Shown here: positions 37,490-46,514 of the stretch, piece after piece
Layout: each line of letters begins with the position of its first letter
Numbering within the stretch: position 1 is the first letter of the stretch
From: Steroidobacteraceae bacterium
GTDB taxonomy: Bacteria; Pseudomonadota; Gammaproteobacteria; Steroidobacterales; Steroidobacteraceae
Length of the DNA stretch: 49,259 bases
Direction: 5' to 3'
NCBI GenBank assembly: GCA_029266835.1
Contig: JAQSWD010000007.1
Coordinates: 1-49,259 of the forward strand
The notes under the pieces: model-generated
Told to the model about the DNA's origin: nothing
The model's database searches: none
Seen by the model: the letters and a program-made list of their open reading frames with translations, nothing else
Position numbers and translations under genes: made by a program

Positions 37490-39115
37490 TCATTTCTGCA
37501 CTCCGTCGCGCAGGATTTCACGCGCCGCGTTGTGCCCGGGAATTCCCGTCACGCCGCCGCCGGGGTGCGCTCCGGAACCACACAAATACAGGCCTTTGAA
37601 CGGCGTACGATAATCGCCGTAACCTAACATCGGTCGCGCGGCCCACAGCTGATCGAGGCCTAACGAGCCGTGGAAAATATCTCCACCTGCTAGGCCGAGT
37701 TTTTCTTCGAGATCGAGCGGGCTCAGAGCGGAATGCCCCACGACACTCGCGCGGAAGTTTGGCGCATAAGAATCCACCGTCGAGAAGATGCGGTCGATTG
37801 CACTCTGCTTCTCCTGACGCCAGTCCCGGCCGCCCGGCAGGTTGTAGGAGAAATGCTGACAGAAGAGCGAGGCCACGTGGGCTCCCTTCGGCGCCAAGGT
37901 CTGATCGAGCGTCGATGGAATCAGTATTTCCACGATGGGTCTGCGCGAGAAGCCTTCCAGCCGCGCCGTGGCATACGCGTGATCCATGTATTCCAGCGAT
38001 GGCGCGAGGATGATGCCCGAACCCAGGTGCGCGCCGCCGTCATCGCGCGGCGCGGCGGTGAATTTCGGCAGCTCGGAAAGCGCGACGTTCATGCGGAATG
38101 TGGCCGAGCCCACGCGCAGTCTCTCGATGCGGTCGCGAAGTTCCCTGGGCAGGGGAGCGTCGGCCAGCAGTTTCAGGTAGAGCGGCTTCGGCCCGATATT
38201 GGACGCGACCACTTTCGCCTGGATCATGCGTCCATCTTCGAGCTCGACCGCGGTGGCGCGCATCTGCTCGACGACGATGCGTTTCGCCGGCGAGTCGGTC
38301 TCGAGCGTGACGCCCAGCCGCCGCGCTTCGGTGGCCATGGCCTGTGTGATCGCCCCCATGCCGCCCACGGCGTGTCCCCACACTCCGGACTTGCCGTTCA
38401 CCTCGCCGAACACGTGATGCAACAGCACGTACGCGCTGCCCGGGGTGTAGGGACTGGCGTAATTGCCCACCACGGCGTCGAAGCCATACAGCGCCTTCAC
38501 CGCGTCGCTCTCGAACCAGTGGTCTAACAAGTCACCGGCGCTGCGCGTGAACAATTCGTGGATGTCGCGTTGCACGGGCGCGGCCAGCTTCTGCATGTGG
38601 CGGCCGAGCTTGATGGTGTTCCACAGGTCGCGCAGGCGGCGCGGATCCGCGGGCGGCGTTTCCAGCAGTTGCGCACGCAGCAGTTCCACCGCGGCGTCGA
38701 GCATCTGGTAGTAGGCGGGCAGGCGTTCGGCATCGCGCGCGGAAAAACTCTTCACCGATGCGGTGGTACGCGCGCTATCCGGGCCGGCGGTCAGCGCGCG
38801 CCCGTCATCCAGCGGCAGGAAGTTCTGCATGGGTCGCTCGAGTACCTTCAGGCCGTGATCCACGAGACGCAGGTCGCGGATCACCTTGGGGTTGAGCAGG
38901 CTCACGGTGTAACTGGCCGTGGAGTTGCGGAAGCCCGGGTGGAATTCCTCGGTGACGGCGGCGCCTCCCAGGATGGACCGGCGCTCGAATACGCCGACGG
39001 AGAGGCCCGCCTTGGCGAGATAACAGGCGCAGGTGAGTCCGTTGTGGCCGCCTCCCACGATGACCACGTCGAAGGAGGTTTTGCTGCTTGACCTGTATGA
39101 ATTCACAGTGTACAA
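37490..39115 (-). CDS. FAD-dependent oxidoreductase of the phytoene desaturase-like (PYROXD2) family
   Basis: This 541-residue flavoprotein has an N-terminal Rossmann motif [21 protein letters not shown], the following [25 protein letters not shown] segment, and the C-terminal FAD-binding end [24 protein letters not shown]. These place it with the CrtI-like/PYROXD2 branch rather than with true carotenoid desaturases; no carotenoid genes are nearby. The substrate is unknown. The frame starts at a TTG (39115) or a GTG (39106). Either start overlaps the lexA promoter and SOS box, so expression may respond to LexA. A weak 6-bp hairpin at 37435-37454 lies downstream. Confidence 0.85.
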   Translation of the reverse strand: MYTVNSYRSSSKTSFDVVIVGGGHNGLTCACYLAKAGLSVGVFERRSILGGAAVTEEFHPGFRNSTASYTVSLLNPKVIRDLRLVDHGLKVLERPMQNFLPLDDGRALTAGPDSARTTASVKSFSARDAERLPAYYQMLDAAVELLRAQLLETPPADPRRLRDLWNTIKLGRHMQKLAAPVQRDIHELFTRSAGDLLDHWFESDAVKALYGFDAVVGNYASPYTPGSAYVLLHHVFGEVNGKSGVWGHAVGGMGAITQAMATEARRLGVTLETDSPAKRIVVEQMRATAVELEDGRMIQAKVVASNIGPKPLYLKLLADAPLPRELRDRIERLRVGSATFRMNVALSELPKFTAAPRDDGGAHLGSGIILAPSLEYMDHAYATARLEGFSRRPIVEILIPSTLDQTLAPKGAHVASLFCQHFSYNLPGGRDWRQEKQSAIDRIFSTVDSYAPNFRASVVGHSALSPLDLEEKLGLAGGDIFHGSLGLDQLWAARPMLGYGDYRTPFKGLYLCGSGAHPGGGVTGIPGHNAAREILRDGVQK

Positions 39116-39116
39116 A
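39088..39116 (+). promoter_or_regulatory. lexA: lexA promoter
   Basis: TTGACC (39088-39093) and TACAAA (39111-39116) are spaced by 17 bp and lie 36 bp before the lexA start codon. The SOS box fills the spacer between them, so bound LexA would block polymerase directly. An aaagga Shine-Dalgarno sequence follows downstream, ahead of the ATG at 39152. Confidence 0.75.
39093..39108. promoter_or_regulatory. SOS box (LexA operator)
   Basis: The sequence CTGT-atgaattc-ACAG is a perfect match to the gammaproteobacterial CTGT-N8-ACAG operator. It lies in the -35/-10 spacer of lexA, as expected for autoregulation, and also covers the first codons of the divergent oxidoreductase gene. Confidence 0.9.
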
Positions 39117-39151
39117 TCCTCAGCCCTGATTCTTCTTTAAAGGAATCCGCC

Positions 39152-39769
39152 ATGTCCGATCTCACTCCGCGCCAGACCGAAATCCTGCGCCTCATCCAGC
39201 GCGCCATCGCCGAGACGGGCATGCCGCCCACGCGGGCGGAAATCGCCAACGAGCTCGGCTTCAAATCTCCCAACGCCGCCGAGGAACACCTGCGCGCGTT
39301 GGCGCGCAAGGGCGTCATCGCGCTGGTGCCCGGCGCTTCGCGCGGCATCAAGCTCATGGACACCATCCGCGAGCAGATCGGCCTGCCGCTCATCGGCCGC
39401 GTCGCCGCGGGTCGTCCCATTCTCGCCGAAGAGAACATCGAAGCGCGCCTCGACATCGATCCCAGCATCTTTCAACCCAAGCCGCATTACCTGCTCAAGG
39501 TGGTCGGCATGTCGATGAAGGACGCGGGCATCCTCGATGGCGATCTCGTGGCCGTGCATCGTACTCCCGAAGTACGCAATCGACAGATCATCGTCGCGCG
39601 CCTGGAAAACGAAGTCACGGTCAAACGCTACAAGCAGGAAGGGCCGGTGGTGTGGCTGCTGCCTGAAAACTCCGACTTCGAGCCTATCAAGGTCAACGTC
39701 AAGGAAGACCCGCTCATCATCGAAGGCGTGGTCGTGGGTGTGCTGCGGCGGGGTCGAGCCCTGTCGTGA
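39152..39769 (+). CDS. lexA: LexA SOS repressor
   Basis: This 205-residue repressor has the winged helix-turn-helix ([16 protein letters not shown]...[29 protein letters not shown], 1-65) and the S24 peptidase domain. The self-cleavage site A86-G87 (GRVAAGRP), nucleophile S121 ([11 protein letters not shown]) and general base K158 are all present with the same 37-residue Ser-Lys spacing as E. coli LexA. It carries its own SOS box and heads a run of genes that ends in the imuA-imuB-dnaE2 mutasome, so RecA-driven cleavage should induce all of them. Confidence 0.97.
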   Translation: MSDLTPRQTEILRLIQRAIAETGMPPTRAEIANELGFKSPNAAEEHLRALARKGVIALVPGASRGIKLMDTIREQIGLPLIGRVAAGRPILAEENIEARLDIDPSIFQPKPHYLLKVVGMSMKDAGILDGDLVAVHRTPEVRNRQIIVARLENEVTVKRYKQEGPVVWLLPENSDFEPIKVNVKEDPLIIEGVVVGVLRRGRALS

Positions 39770-39800
39770 GACGGCGCCTCAGATAACCGAGGGTTTCCAA

Positions 39801-40160
39801 ATGTTATTAGGTCTGCGCACGGCCATTTACCGCACTCCGGATCTGGCCCAGGGCAAGCTTTGGTACGCGAAAGCGCTGGGCTTTGCGCCGTACTTCGATC
39901 AACCATTTTACGTGGGTTTCAACGTCGGCGGGTTCGAGCTGGGCCTGCTGCCCGATGCCAAGGAAAACACCGCGGGCGTTTTCTGGGGTGTCAATAACAT
40001 CGACACCGCCTATGCGCGGCTGCTCGAACTCGGAGCCACGCGCCGCACCGAACCCACCGACGTGGGTGATGGCATCCGCGCCGGCGACGTGCTCGATCCT
40101 TTCGGCAATGTGTTCGGAATCATCGAAAATCCCCATTACAAGCCGGGAGAATCCAAGTGA
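39801..40160 (+). CDS. VOC (glyoxalase/bleomycin-resistance) superfamily protein
   Basis: The ATG at 39801 gives 119 residues; the frame is open further upstream but lies inside lexA. The sequence LRTAIYRTPDLAQGKLWYAKALGFAPYFDQPFYVGFNVGGFELGLLPDA followed by DPFGNVFGIIENPHY is typical of a single VOC module, which forms dimeric metal enzymes or binding proteins. The expected metal ligands cannot be assigned safely, and the substrate is unknown. It follows lexA by 31 bp and overlaps the next gene by 4 bp, so it is likely in the LexA-controlled transcript. Confidence 0.85.
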   Translation: MLLGLRTAIYRTPDLAQGKLWYAKALGFAPYFDQPFYVGFNVGGFELGLLPDAKENTAGVFWGVNNIDTAYARLLELGATRRTEPTDVGDGIRAGDVLDPFGNVFGIIENPHYKPGESK

Positions 40161-40579
40161 AAAGGGCTACTGGTAGTTTCGAGGTCAGCCTGCAGCCCCT
40201 GCCGAACACCGAGGTGACGGCGGACAATCAGTTCGGTCGCCTTCTGCTCAACAAGAAGTTCGGCGGCGATCTCGTCGCCACTGCGCGTGGGCAGATGTTG
40301 ACGGCCCTGACACATGTGAAGGGCTCGGCGGGTTACGTGGCCATCGATCACGTCACCGGTGAACTCGACGGGCGCAAGGGCAGCTTCGTGTTGCAACACT
40401 CGGGTTCCATGAAGCGCGGCGCCCAATCGCTGTCCATCATGGTGGTGCCCGATACAGGCACGGAGGAGCTCACCGGCCTCAGCGGCACGCTGAGCATCAA
40501 CATCATCGACGGCCAGCATTTCTACGATTTCATCTATTCCATTCCCGAGCAGACGAGATTGAAGACGGCCGCCGCCTAG
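40157..40579 (+). CDS. DUF3224 domain protein
   Basis: This 140-residue protein of the DUF3224 family (allene-oxide-cyclase-like beta barrel) is recognised by the LLLNKKFGGDLVATARGQML and GSFVLQHSGSMKRGAQSLSIMVVPDTGTEELTGLSG segments. The function of the family is unknown. A GTG start overlaps the VOC stop (GTGA), implying translational coupling. It is followed 31 bp later by imuA. Confidence 0.88.
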   Translation: MKRATGSFEVSLQPLPNTEVTADNQFGRLLLNKKFGGDLVATARGQMLTALTHVKGSAGYVAIDHVTGELDGRKGSFVLQHSGSMKRGAQSLSIMVVPDTGTEELTGLSGTLSINIIDGQHFYDFIYSIPEQTRLKTAAA

Positions 40580-40610
40580 CTGAAGAAGTGAACATCGCCA
40601 TACGTTCCAC

Positions 40611-41273
40611 ATGCCAGCCGCCAACGACAAGCAACTGCAGGAGTTGCTCGCGCACCCGTCGGTGTGGCGCGGCCGAAGCCGCGCCGCCATCCCGACGGTC
40701 TCCACAGGCTTTGCCGCGCTCGATGCCGGCTTGCCAGGCGGTGGCTGGCCTCGTCACGGCCTGGTAGAAATTCTCACGCCCGGTCCAGCCCCCGGGATGG
40801 GACTGGGCGAACTCTATCTACTGCTGCCCGCGCTGGCGGCGCTGTCGCGGCTTTCGCCGGCGCGGTGGTGTACCTGGGTGTCGCCGCCGAATGAGCCTTA
40901 TGCGCCTGCGCTCGAAGCGCATGGCGTGGCGCTGGATCGCATGTTGCTGGTGCGAACCCACCTGCCACTGTGGGCTCATGAGCAGGCGTTGAAATCCGGC
41001 GCCGCTTCGCTGGCGCTGGCGTGGCTGCCGCGTGCCAGTCCGCGCGCCGTCAGGCGGTTGCAGCTCGCGGCCGAGCAGGGGCGTGCGCTGGGTGTGCTGT
41101 ACCGCAGCCAGCGTTTCGCGGGCGAAGCTTCACCCGCCATGTTGCGGCTGCTGCTCGAGCCGCGTGTGCGTGATGGCCGGCAGGGCGCGCGTGTGAGCCT
41201 CATCAAGAGTCGTGGGGGCGCACGCGAACCCATCGATCTCGAATGGGCCCCCGGCGTCGACTCGGCGGCGTGA
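40611..41273 (+). CDS. imuA: Translesion synthesis-associated protein ImuA
   Basis: ImuA is a RecA-like accessory of the ImuA-ImuB-DnaE2 mutasome. The 220-residue protein shows the family pattern: VWRGRS...TVSTGFAALDAGLPGGGWPRHGLVEIL, GLGELYLLLPALAALS, WVSPPNEPYAPALEAHGV and LLVRTHLPLWAHEQALKSGA. No normal Walker A GKT/S motif is present, as is common in this family. The call is strengthened by the following imuB and dnaE2. No separate SOS box was seen in the 31-bp spacer upstream, so control probably comes from the lexA promoter. Confidence 0.92.
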   Translation: MPAANDKQLQELLAHPSVWRGRSRAAIPTVSTGFAALDAGLPGGGWPRHGLVEILTPGPAPGMGLGELYLLLPALAALSRLSPARWCTWVSPPNEPYAPALEAHGVALDRMLLVRTHLPLWAHEQALKSGAASLALAWLPRASPRAVRRLQLAAEQGRALGVLYRSQRFAGEASPAMLRLLLEPRVRDGRQGARVSLIKSRGGAREPIDLEWAPGVDSAA

Positions 41274-41283
41274 GGGTATCCCG

Positions 41284-42969
41284 ATGCACCCCCGCGCCTA
41301 TCGATTGGTTTTTCCGGAACCGAAGGTACCAAGGGCGCCGTCCGCTTTACGGGTGCGGCCGGTGCCGCCACCACCTTCGGGGCCGGGACCTCATGACCAG
41401 GCCGCGCTGGCCTTCGAGCCGCGCGAGTTGTGGGTGGCCGCGCATCTGCCGCGCCTGCCGCTGGCGGCTTTGCGATCCGATGCCGCCGCGGCGCCGGTGG
41501 TGGTCATTGATGCGGATGATCGCAATCAATGCATCGTCGCCGCGGATCCGCGCGCCGAGGCCGAAGGCGTGCAGACGGGCATGACGTTGAGCGCAGCGCT
41601 CGCGGCGGCGCCGCACATCGATCCGAGACCGCGCGATATTGGCGCTGAACTCGCATTGATGCGGCGGCTCGCGGGGCTGGCCGCCGCATTCACACCGCAG
41701 GTATCCATCGAATCGCCCGATGGCTTGCTGCTGGAGATCAAACCCAGCATCCGTCTCTTTGGCGGCCTGCGCGAGTTGTGCCGCAAGTTGCGCGCGGCCT
41801 GTCTCGCCGATCCGGTGTTCGCCCAGCCCGCGCTGCAGCCCTGTTTCACACTGGCGCCCACGGCGCTGGCTGCACTCGCGGCGGCGCGCGCGGGTGCGCG
41901 TTGCTTCATCACCGATCCGGCGGTATTGCCCGCGCGTCTCAAACCACTGCCCGTCGGCGTGCTGCGCTGGCCCAACGAAGAAAACGCGCGCCTCGCGGCC
42001 ATGGGCGTGCTCACGCTGGGCGAACTCCTGCGTCTGCCGCGCGCGGGTTTCGCGCGGCGCTTCGGTCCTGCGCGGTTGGCGGACCTCGATCGCCTGCTGG
42101 GCCGGCGCGCGGATCCGCGCGTACGCCTCAAGCGGCGTGAACGTTACGCGGGTCGCGTGGATCTCGATCACGAACTCGAGGATCACGAACGCATATTGCA
42201 GGCATTGCGTCCTTTGCTGGGTGAACTGGAGCAATTCCTGCGCGAACGCCAGCGCGGCATCACGGCGGTGCAATGCCGTTTTCATCACTACCGCGCCGCG
42301 CCCACGATATGCGCACTGCGCCTGGCCATGCCCGAGGCGCGGGCCGAGCGTTTCCTGTCGCTGCTGCGCGAACGTCTCGCCACGCTGGTGTTGCCCGAGC
42401 CGGTGCGGCGCTGCGAGTTGCGCGGCGGCACGCTCAGCGAGCGGCCGCTGGCCAGCAGTTCACTGTGGTCGGCGGGAGAGCACGGCCATGCTCCCGCTGG
42501 CGAGATGCCGGCGCTGGTCGAGCATCTGCGCGCGAGGCTGGGCAACGATGCCGTGTACGGCATCCGTCGCGTTTCGGAACACCGGCCTGAAAGGGCCTGG
42601 ATGGAGACAGGCAAAAAAGGGGGCGATCTGCTCAGCGATGTGTCGGCTCTGCCGGCCACAGGGGTTCCGCCGGTCCGAGGAGCCATGCCCTTTTTCTGGC
42701 GGCCGTTGTGGCTGTTGCCCGCTCCGGAGCCGCTGAAGCAGCAACGTGGACGGCCGCACCGATCCGGCCCGTTGAAACTGCTGCAGGGCCCTGAGCGCAT
42801 CGAGAGCGGCTGGTGGGACGGGGCGGACATCGCCCGCGATTACTACCGGGCACGCGACTCGCAGGGCGCGCTGCTGTGGATCTATTGTGAGTCCTCCGGT
42901 CAGTCTTCCGGCCAGGCTTCGGACGCTGGCGCCGCGCATCGCTGGTTCCTGCACGGGGTGTTCGGATGA
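41284..42969 (+). CDS. imuB: ImuB, catalytically inactive Y-family polymerase
   Basis: The ATG at 41284 (MHPRAYRLVFPEPKV) gives 561 residues and sits 10 bp after imuA; a longer frame would overlap imuA. The sequence aligns to Y-family polymerases (VVVIDADDRNQCIVAADPRAEAEGVQTGM, LLEIKPSIRLFGG, and a little-finger region), but the first catalytic acidic motif is replaced by HLPRLPLAALRS and the SIDEAYLD position reads SPDGLLLEI. ImuB in other bacteria is likewise a non-polymerase hub that bridges the beta clamp, ImuA and DnaE2. It overlaps dnaE2 by 4 bp. Confidence 0.93.
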   Translation: MHPRAYRLVFPEPKVPRAPSALRVRPVPPPPSGPGPHDQAALAFEPRELWVAAHLPRLPLAALRSDAAAAPVVVIDADDRNQCIVAADPRAEAEGVQTGMTLSAALAAAPHIDPRPRDIGAELALMRRLAGLAAAFTPQVSIESPDGLLLEIKPSIRLFGGLRELCRKLRAACLADPVFAQPALQPCFTLAPTALAALAAARAGARCFITDPAVLPARLKPLPVGVLRWPNEENARLAAMGVLTLGELLRLPRAGFARRFGPARLADLDRLLGRRADPRVRLKRRERYAGRVDLDHELEDHERILQALRPLLGELEQFLRERQRGITAVQCRFHHYRAAPTICALRLAMPEARAERFLSLLRERLATLVLPEPVRRCELRGGTLSERPLASSSLWSAGEHGHAPAGEMPALVEHLRARLGNDAVYGIRRVSEHRPERAWMETGKKGGDLLSDVSALPATGVPPVRGAMPFFWRPLWLLPAPEPLKQQRGRPHRSGPLKLLQGPERIESGWWDGADIARDYYRARDSQGALLWIYCESSGQSSGQASDAGAAHRWFLHGVFG

Positions 42970-45900
42970 GCGCCGCGAAGGAAACCCCGCCCGCCTATGC
43001 CGAGCTCCACTGCGTCAGCAATTTCTCGTTCCTGCGCGGCGCCTCGCATGCCGAGGAGCTGGTGGCGCAGGCTCGTGCGCTGGGCTATACGGCGCTGGCC
43101 ATCACCGATGAATGTTCGCTGGCGGGCGTGGTGCGCGCGCATTCGGCCGTCAAGAAATCCGCCCCCGGAAAAACACCGGACGACAAACTATTCGACAAAC
43201 CGCTCAAGCTCATCATCGGTTCGGAAATCCGCCTAGATTGCGGGTTGCGTTTCGTGGCGATCGCGCGCAACCGCGCCGGTTATGCGCGGCTGTCGCGGCT
43301 GATCACGCGCGGCCGTCGCAAGGCGGAGAAGGGTTCTTATTCGTTGTGCCGCGCCGACGTGGAGGAATTCCTGGGCGACGGGGCCACGCCCGCATCCGGA
43401 GAGAACGTGGCCGAGGGCACGCTGGTGCTCTGGCTGCCGCTATTGCAGGCAGGTGCGCTCGGCGAGGATGCGCAGGCTCTGTGGCTGCGCGACCATTTCG
43501 CGGGCCGCACCTGGGTCGCGGTGGAGCTGCTCCGTGACGGGCGCGATCGCGAGCGCCTGGAAGTGGCGCGGTCGCTGGGCGAGGCGCACGAGTTGCCGCT
43601 GACCGCCGCGGGCGACGTGCACATGCACGTGCGCGAGCGGCGCAAGCTTCAGGATGCGCTGACCGCGGTGCGCCATGGCGTCACCGTGGCGGCGGCAGGC
43701 GAGCGCCTGCATGCCAATGGCGAACGTTATCTGCGCGAACGCGAACGCCTGGCGCGTCTGTATCCACCGGAACTGCTGGCCGAGACCGTGAAGATCGCCG
43801 CGCTCGCCACCTTTTCGCTCGACGAGCTGCGTTACGAATATCCGCACGAACTGGTGCCCGCCGGCGAAACCGCGGCTTCGCACTTGCGCAATCTCACCGA
43901 AGCCGGCGCGCGCAAACGCTGGCCCGGCGGCGTCCCGGCCGACATGCGCGCCCGCATCGATAACGAACTCGAACTCATCTCCGATCTGTCCTACGAGTCG
44001 TATTTCCTCACGGTGCAGGACATCGTCGCCGAGGCGCGCCGGCTCAACATCCTCTGCCAGGGGCGCGGCTCGGCGGCCAACTCGGTGGTGTGCTATTCGC
44101 TGGGGGTGACCGAGGTGGATCCCTCGCGCGGCCAGCTGCTCATGGAGCGCTTCATCTCGCGTGAGCGCAACGAGCCACCGGACATCGACATCGACTTCGA
44201 GCACGAGAGGCGCGAAGAGGTCATCCAGTACATCTACCGCAAGTACGGCCGTGAGCGCACCGCGCTCACCGCGGTGGTCATCTGCTATCGGCCGCGCAGC
44301 GCGCTGCGCGACATGGCCAAGGTGATGGGGCTCGACCCGGTGCAGGCCGAGCGCCTGGCGGGCGCCATGCAATGGTGGGACACCAGCATCGATGCGGAGC
44401 GCATGCGCGAGGCGGGGTTCGATCCGGACAACCCCAAGGTCAAACTACTGCTCGAACTCACCGGCCAGTTGCTGGGGTTCCCCCGGCATCTGTCGCAGCA
44501 CGTGGGCGGCTTCGTCATCTCCCAGGGGCTGCTCGAGGAGATGGTGCCCATAGAGAACGCGGCCATGGAAGGGCGCACGGTCATCGAATGGGACAAGGAC
44601 GACCTCGACGAGCTCGGCCTGCTCAAGGTGGACGTGCTCGGCCTCGGCATGTTGTCGGCGCTGCGACGCGGGCTGGCGCTGGTCGGAGATTTTCGCGGCA
44701 AACCCTTCGCGCTGGCCGACGTGCCCAAGGAAGACCCGCGCGTGTACGAGATGATCTCGCGCGCCGACACCGTCGGCGTGTTCCAGGTGGAGTCGCGCGC
44801 GCAGATGTCCATGCTGCCGCGATTGAAACCGCGCGAGTTCTACGACCTGGTCATCGAAGTGGCCATCGTGCGCCCGGGGCCCATCCAGGGCGGCATGGTG
44901 CATCCCTATCTGCGCCGGCGGCAGGGTCTCGATCCGGTCACGTATCACAACGATGACGTCCGGAAAGTACTGAGCCGCACGCTCGGCGTGCCCATCTTCC
45001 AGGAACAGGTCATGCAGCTGGCCATCGTCGCCGCCGGTTTCTCGCCGGGCGAGGCGGACCAGCTCCGGCGCAGCATGGCGGCCTGGAAGCGTCGCGGCGG
45101 GCTGGGGCATTTCGAGAAGCGGCTCATCCAGGGCATGCGTGAGCGCAATTATCCCGAGGAATTCGCGCAGTCCATCTTCAAGCAGATTCAGGGTTTCGGT
45201 GAATACGGTTTTCCGGAATCCCATGCGGCGAGTTTCGCGCTGCTGGTGTACAGCTCCGCCTGGCTGAAATGTTTCGAGCCGGCGGCGTTCACCTGCGCGC
45301 TCATCAACAGCCAGCCCATGGGTTTCTACGCGCCGGCGCAGCTGGTGCGTGACGCGCGCGACCACGGCGTCGAAGTGCGCCCGGCTTCGGTGTGCGCCAG
45401 CGGCTGGGATTGCACGCTGGAGCGGCGTGACGACGGCGAACCGGCGCTGCGGCTGGGCCTGCGAATGATCAAGGGGCTGGGTGAGGAAGCCGCGGAACGT
45501 ATTTCCAGCGCGCGCGCCGCGGCCGCCTTCGCGAGCGTGCAGGATCTCACGCTGCGCGCCCAACTACTTCGCCGCGACCTCGAGGCGCTGGCCGATGCCG
45601 GCGCGTTGCGCGACCTCGCGGGCAACCGCCATCTCACGTTCTGGGAGGTGGCGGGCAGCGAGCAGGAACTGCCGCTGGCGCCGGTGCCGCGTGTGGCCGA
45701 AGCCACGCCGTTGCTGGCGCCGCCCACCGAGGGGCAGAACATCGCAGCGGATTACCGCTCCGCCGGGCTCACGCTGGGCCGGCATCCGCTGGCGCTGCTG
45801 CGCGAGCAGCTGGCCGCGTCGCAGGTCATCACTTCCCGCGAACTGCACGAACTCCCGCATGGGCGGCCGGTGCGCGTGGCTGGCATCGTCACGGCGCGGC

Positions 45901-46145
45901 AACGGCCGCAGAGCGCGGGGGGCGTCATGTTCATCACACTAGAGGACGAAACCGGTTTCGTGAATCTCATCGTCTGGGAGCGCGTCTGGTCGGCCCAGCG
46001 GCGCATCGCCAATGGTTCACGGCTGCTGGAGGTGTCGGGCGAGCTTCAGAAGGAGGCGGGTGTGACACACGTGGTGGCGAAGAAGCTGGCGGACCGCACA
46101 CGCATGCTGGGGTCGCTGGTCACGCAATCGCGCGACTTCCGCTGA
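42966..46145 (+). CDS. dnaE2: Error-prone DNA polymerase DnaE2 (ImuC)
   Basis: This C-family polymerase performs SOS mutagenic lesion bypass. The 1059-residue protein starts with a PHP domain (YAELHCVSNFSFLRGASH), has the catalytic aspartates in PPDIDIDFEHERREEV and a further Asp in LLKVDVLGLGM, then the beta-binding/HhH part (QLLRRDLEALADAGALRDL), and an OB-fold (VRVAGIVTARQRPQSAGGVMFITLEDE). Its length of about 1,060 residues and the REAGFDPDNPKVK segment mark DnaE2 rather than the replicative DnaE1 (about 1,160). Together with lexA, imuA and imuB it makes a complete inducible mutasome. Confidence 0.96.
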   Translation: MSAAKETPPAYAELHCVSNFSFLRGASHAEELVAQARALGYTALAITDECSLAGVVRAHSAVKKSAPGKTPDDKLFDKPLKLIIGSEIRLDCGLRFVAIARNRAGYARLSRLITRGRRKAEKGSYSLCRADVEEFLGDGATPASGENVAEGTLVLWLPLLQAGALGEDAQALWLRDHFAGRTWVAVELLRDGRDRERLEVARSLGEAHELPLTAAGDVHMHVRERRKLQDALTAVRHGVTVAAAGERLHANGERYLRERERLARLYPPELLAETVKIAALATFSLDELRYEYPHELVPAGETAASHLRNLTEAGARKRWPGGVPADMRARIDNELELISDLSYESYFLTVQDIVAEARRLNILCQGRGSAANSVVCYSLGVTEVDPSRGQLLMERFISRERNEPPDIDIDFEHERREEVIQYIYRKYGRERTALTAVVICYRPRSALRDMAKVMGLDPVQAERLAGAMQWWDTSIDAERMREAGFDPDNPKVKLLLELTGQLLGFPRHLSQHVGGFVISQGLLEEMVPIENAAMEGRTVIEWDKDDLDELGLLKVDVLGLGMLSALRRGLALVGDFRGKPFALADVPKEDPRVYEMISRADTVGVFQVESRAQMSMLPRLKPREFYDLVIEVAIVRPGPIQGGMVHPYLRRRQGLDPVTYHNDDVRKVLSRTLGVPIFQEQVMQLAIVAAGFSPGEADQLRRSMAAWKRRGGLGHFEKRLIQGMRERNYPEEFAQSIFKQIQGFGEYGFPESHAASFALLVYSSAWLKCFEPAAFTCALINSQPMGFYAPAQLVRDARDHGVEVRPASVCASGWDCTLERRDDGEPALRLGLRMIKGLGEEAAERISSARAAAAFASVQDLTLRAQLLRRDLEALADAGALRDLAGNRHLTFWEVAGSEQELPLAPVPRVAEATPLLAPPTEGQNIAADYRSAGLTLGRHPLALLREQLAASQVITSRELHELPHGRPVRVAGIVTARQRPQSAGGVMFITLEDETGFVNLIVWERVWSAQRRIANGSRLLEVSGELQKEAGVTHVVAKKLADRTRMLGSLVTQSRDFR

Positions 46146-46158
46146 ACCGGGGTTCCGG

Positions 46159-46434
46159 TCAGCTGCCCAGGTCCTTGCTGGAGTTCATCTTGCGGACGGC
46201 CGTGGAGTCGTCATCGATGTTGTAGTCATCGAAATCGCTGGTGAGTTCGGCGGTGTACTTCTCTTCCCGGCGTTTCTCGAGCAGGCGCCACGCGGGGTCG
46301 CCGAGCTTCTGTCCGCGCTTCTTGGCGGCATCCAGCTCTTTCGCAAGGCGATCGAAATCCACCTCCGAGGTGGCCTCGAACGCGGTTTCTTCCTCGTCTT
46401 CGTCGAACTCTTCTGACTCAGGCTTCTCGTTCAT
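46159..46434 (-). CDS. Small acidic hypothetical protein
   Basis: The ATG at 46434 gives 91 residues (MNEKPESEEFDEDEEETAFE...), strongly acidic at the N-terminus with a basic middle (LAKELDAAKKRGQKLGDPAWRLLEKRREEKYTAEL). It is probably soluble and partly disordered; there is no signal peptide or membrane helix. The GDPAWRLLEKRREEK core looks like a conserved motif of a small gammaproteobacterial family, but no function was recognised. It lies downstream of gspF on the same strand and converges with dnaE2 at a 13-bp gap. Confidence 0.7.
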   Translation of the reverse strand: MNEKPESEEFDEDEEETAFEATSEVDFDRLAKELDAAKKRGQKLGDPAWRLLEKRREEKYTAELTSDFDDYNIDDDSTAVRKMNSSKDLGS

Positions 46435-46514
46435 TTCCGTAAACGAACCGATCCCAGATGCGCGCGTTATAGAACGCCGGGAGTTCTCATGCAATGGGGT
46501 CAATCAACGATTCA

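Noticed and set aside
40580..40610. A separate SOS box upstream of imuA
   Set aside because: No CTGT-N8-ACAG sequence is present in the short spacer, so independent LexA control is not supported.
44445..45563. 372-codon frame antisense to dnaE2
   Set aside because: Shadow of dnaE2 codon bias; no start context or domain pattern.
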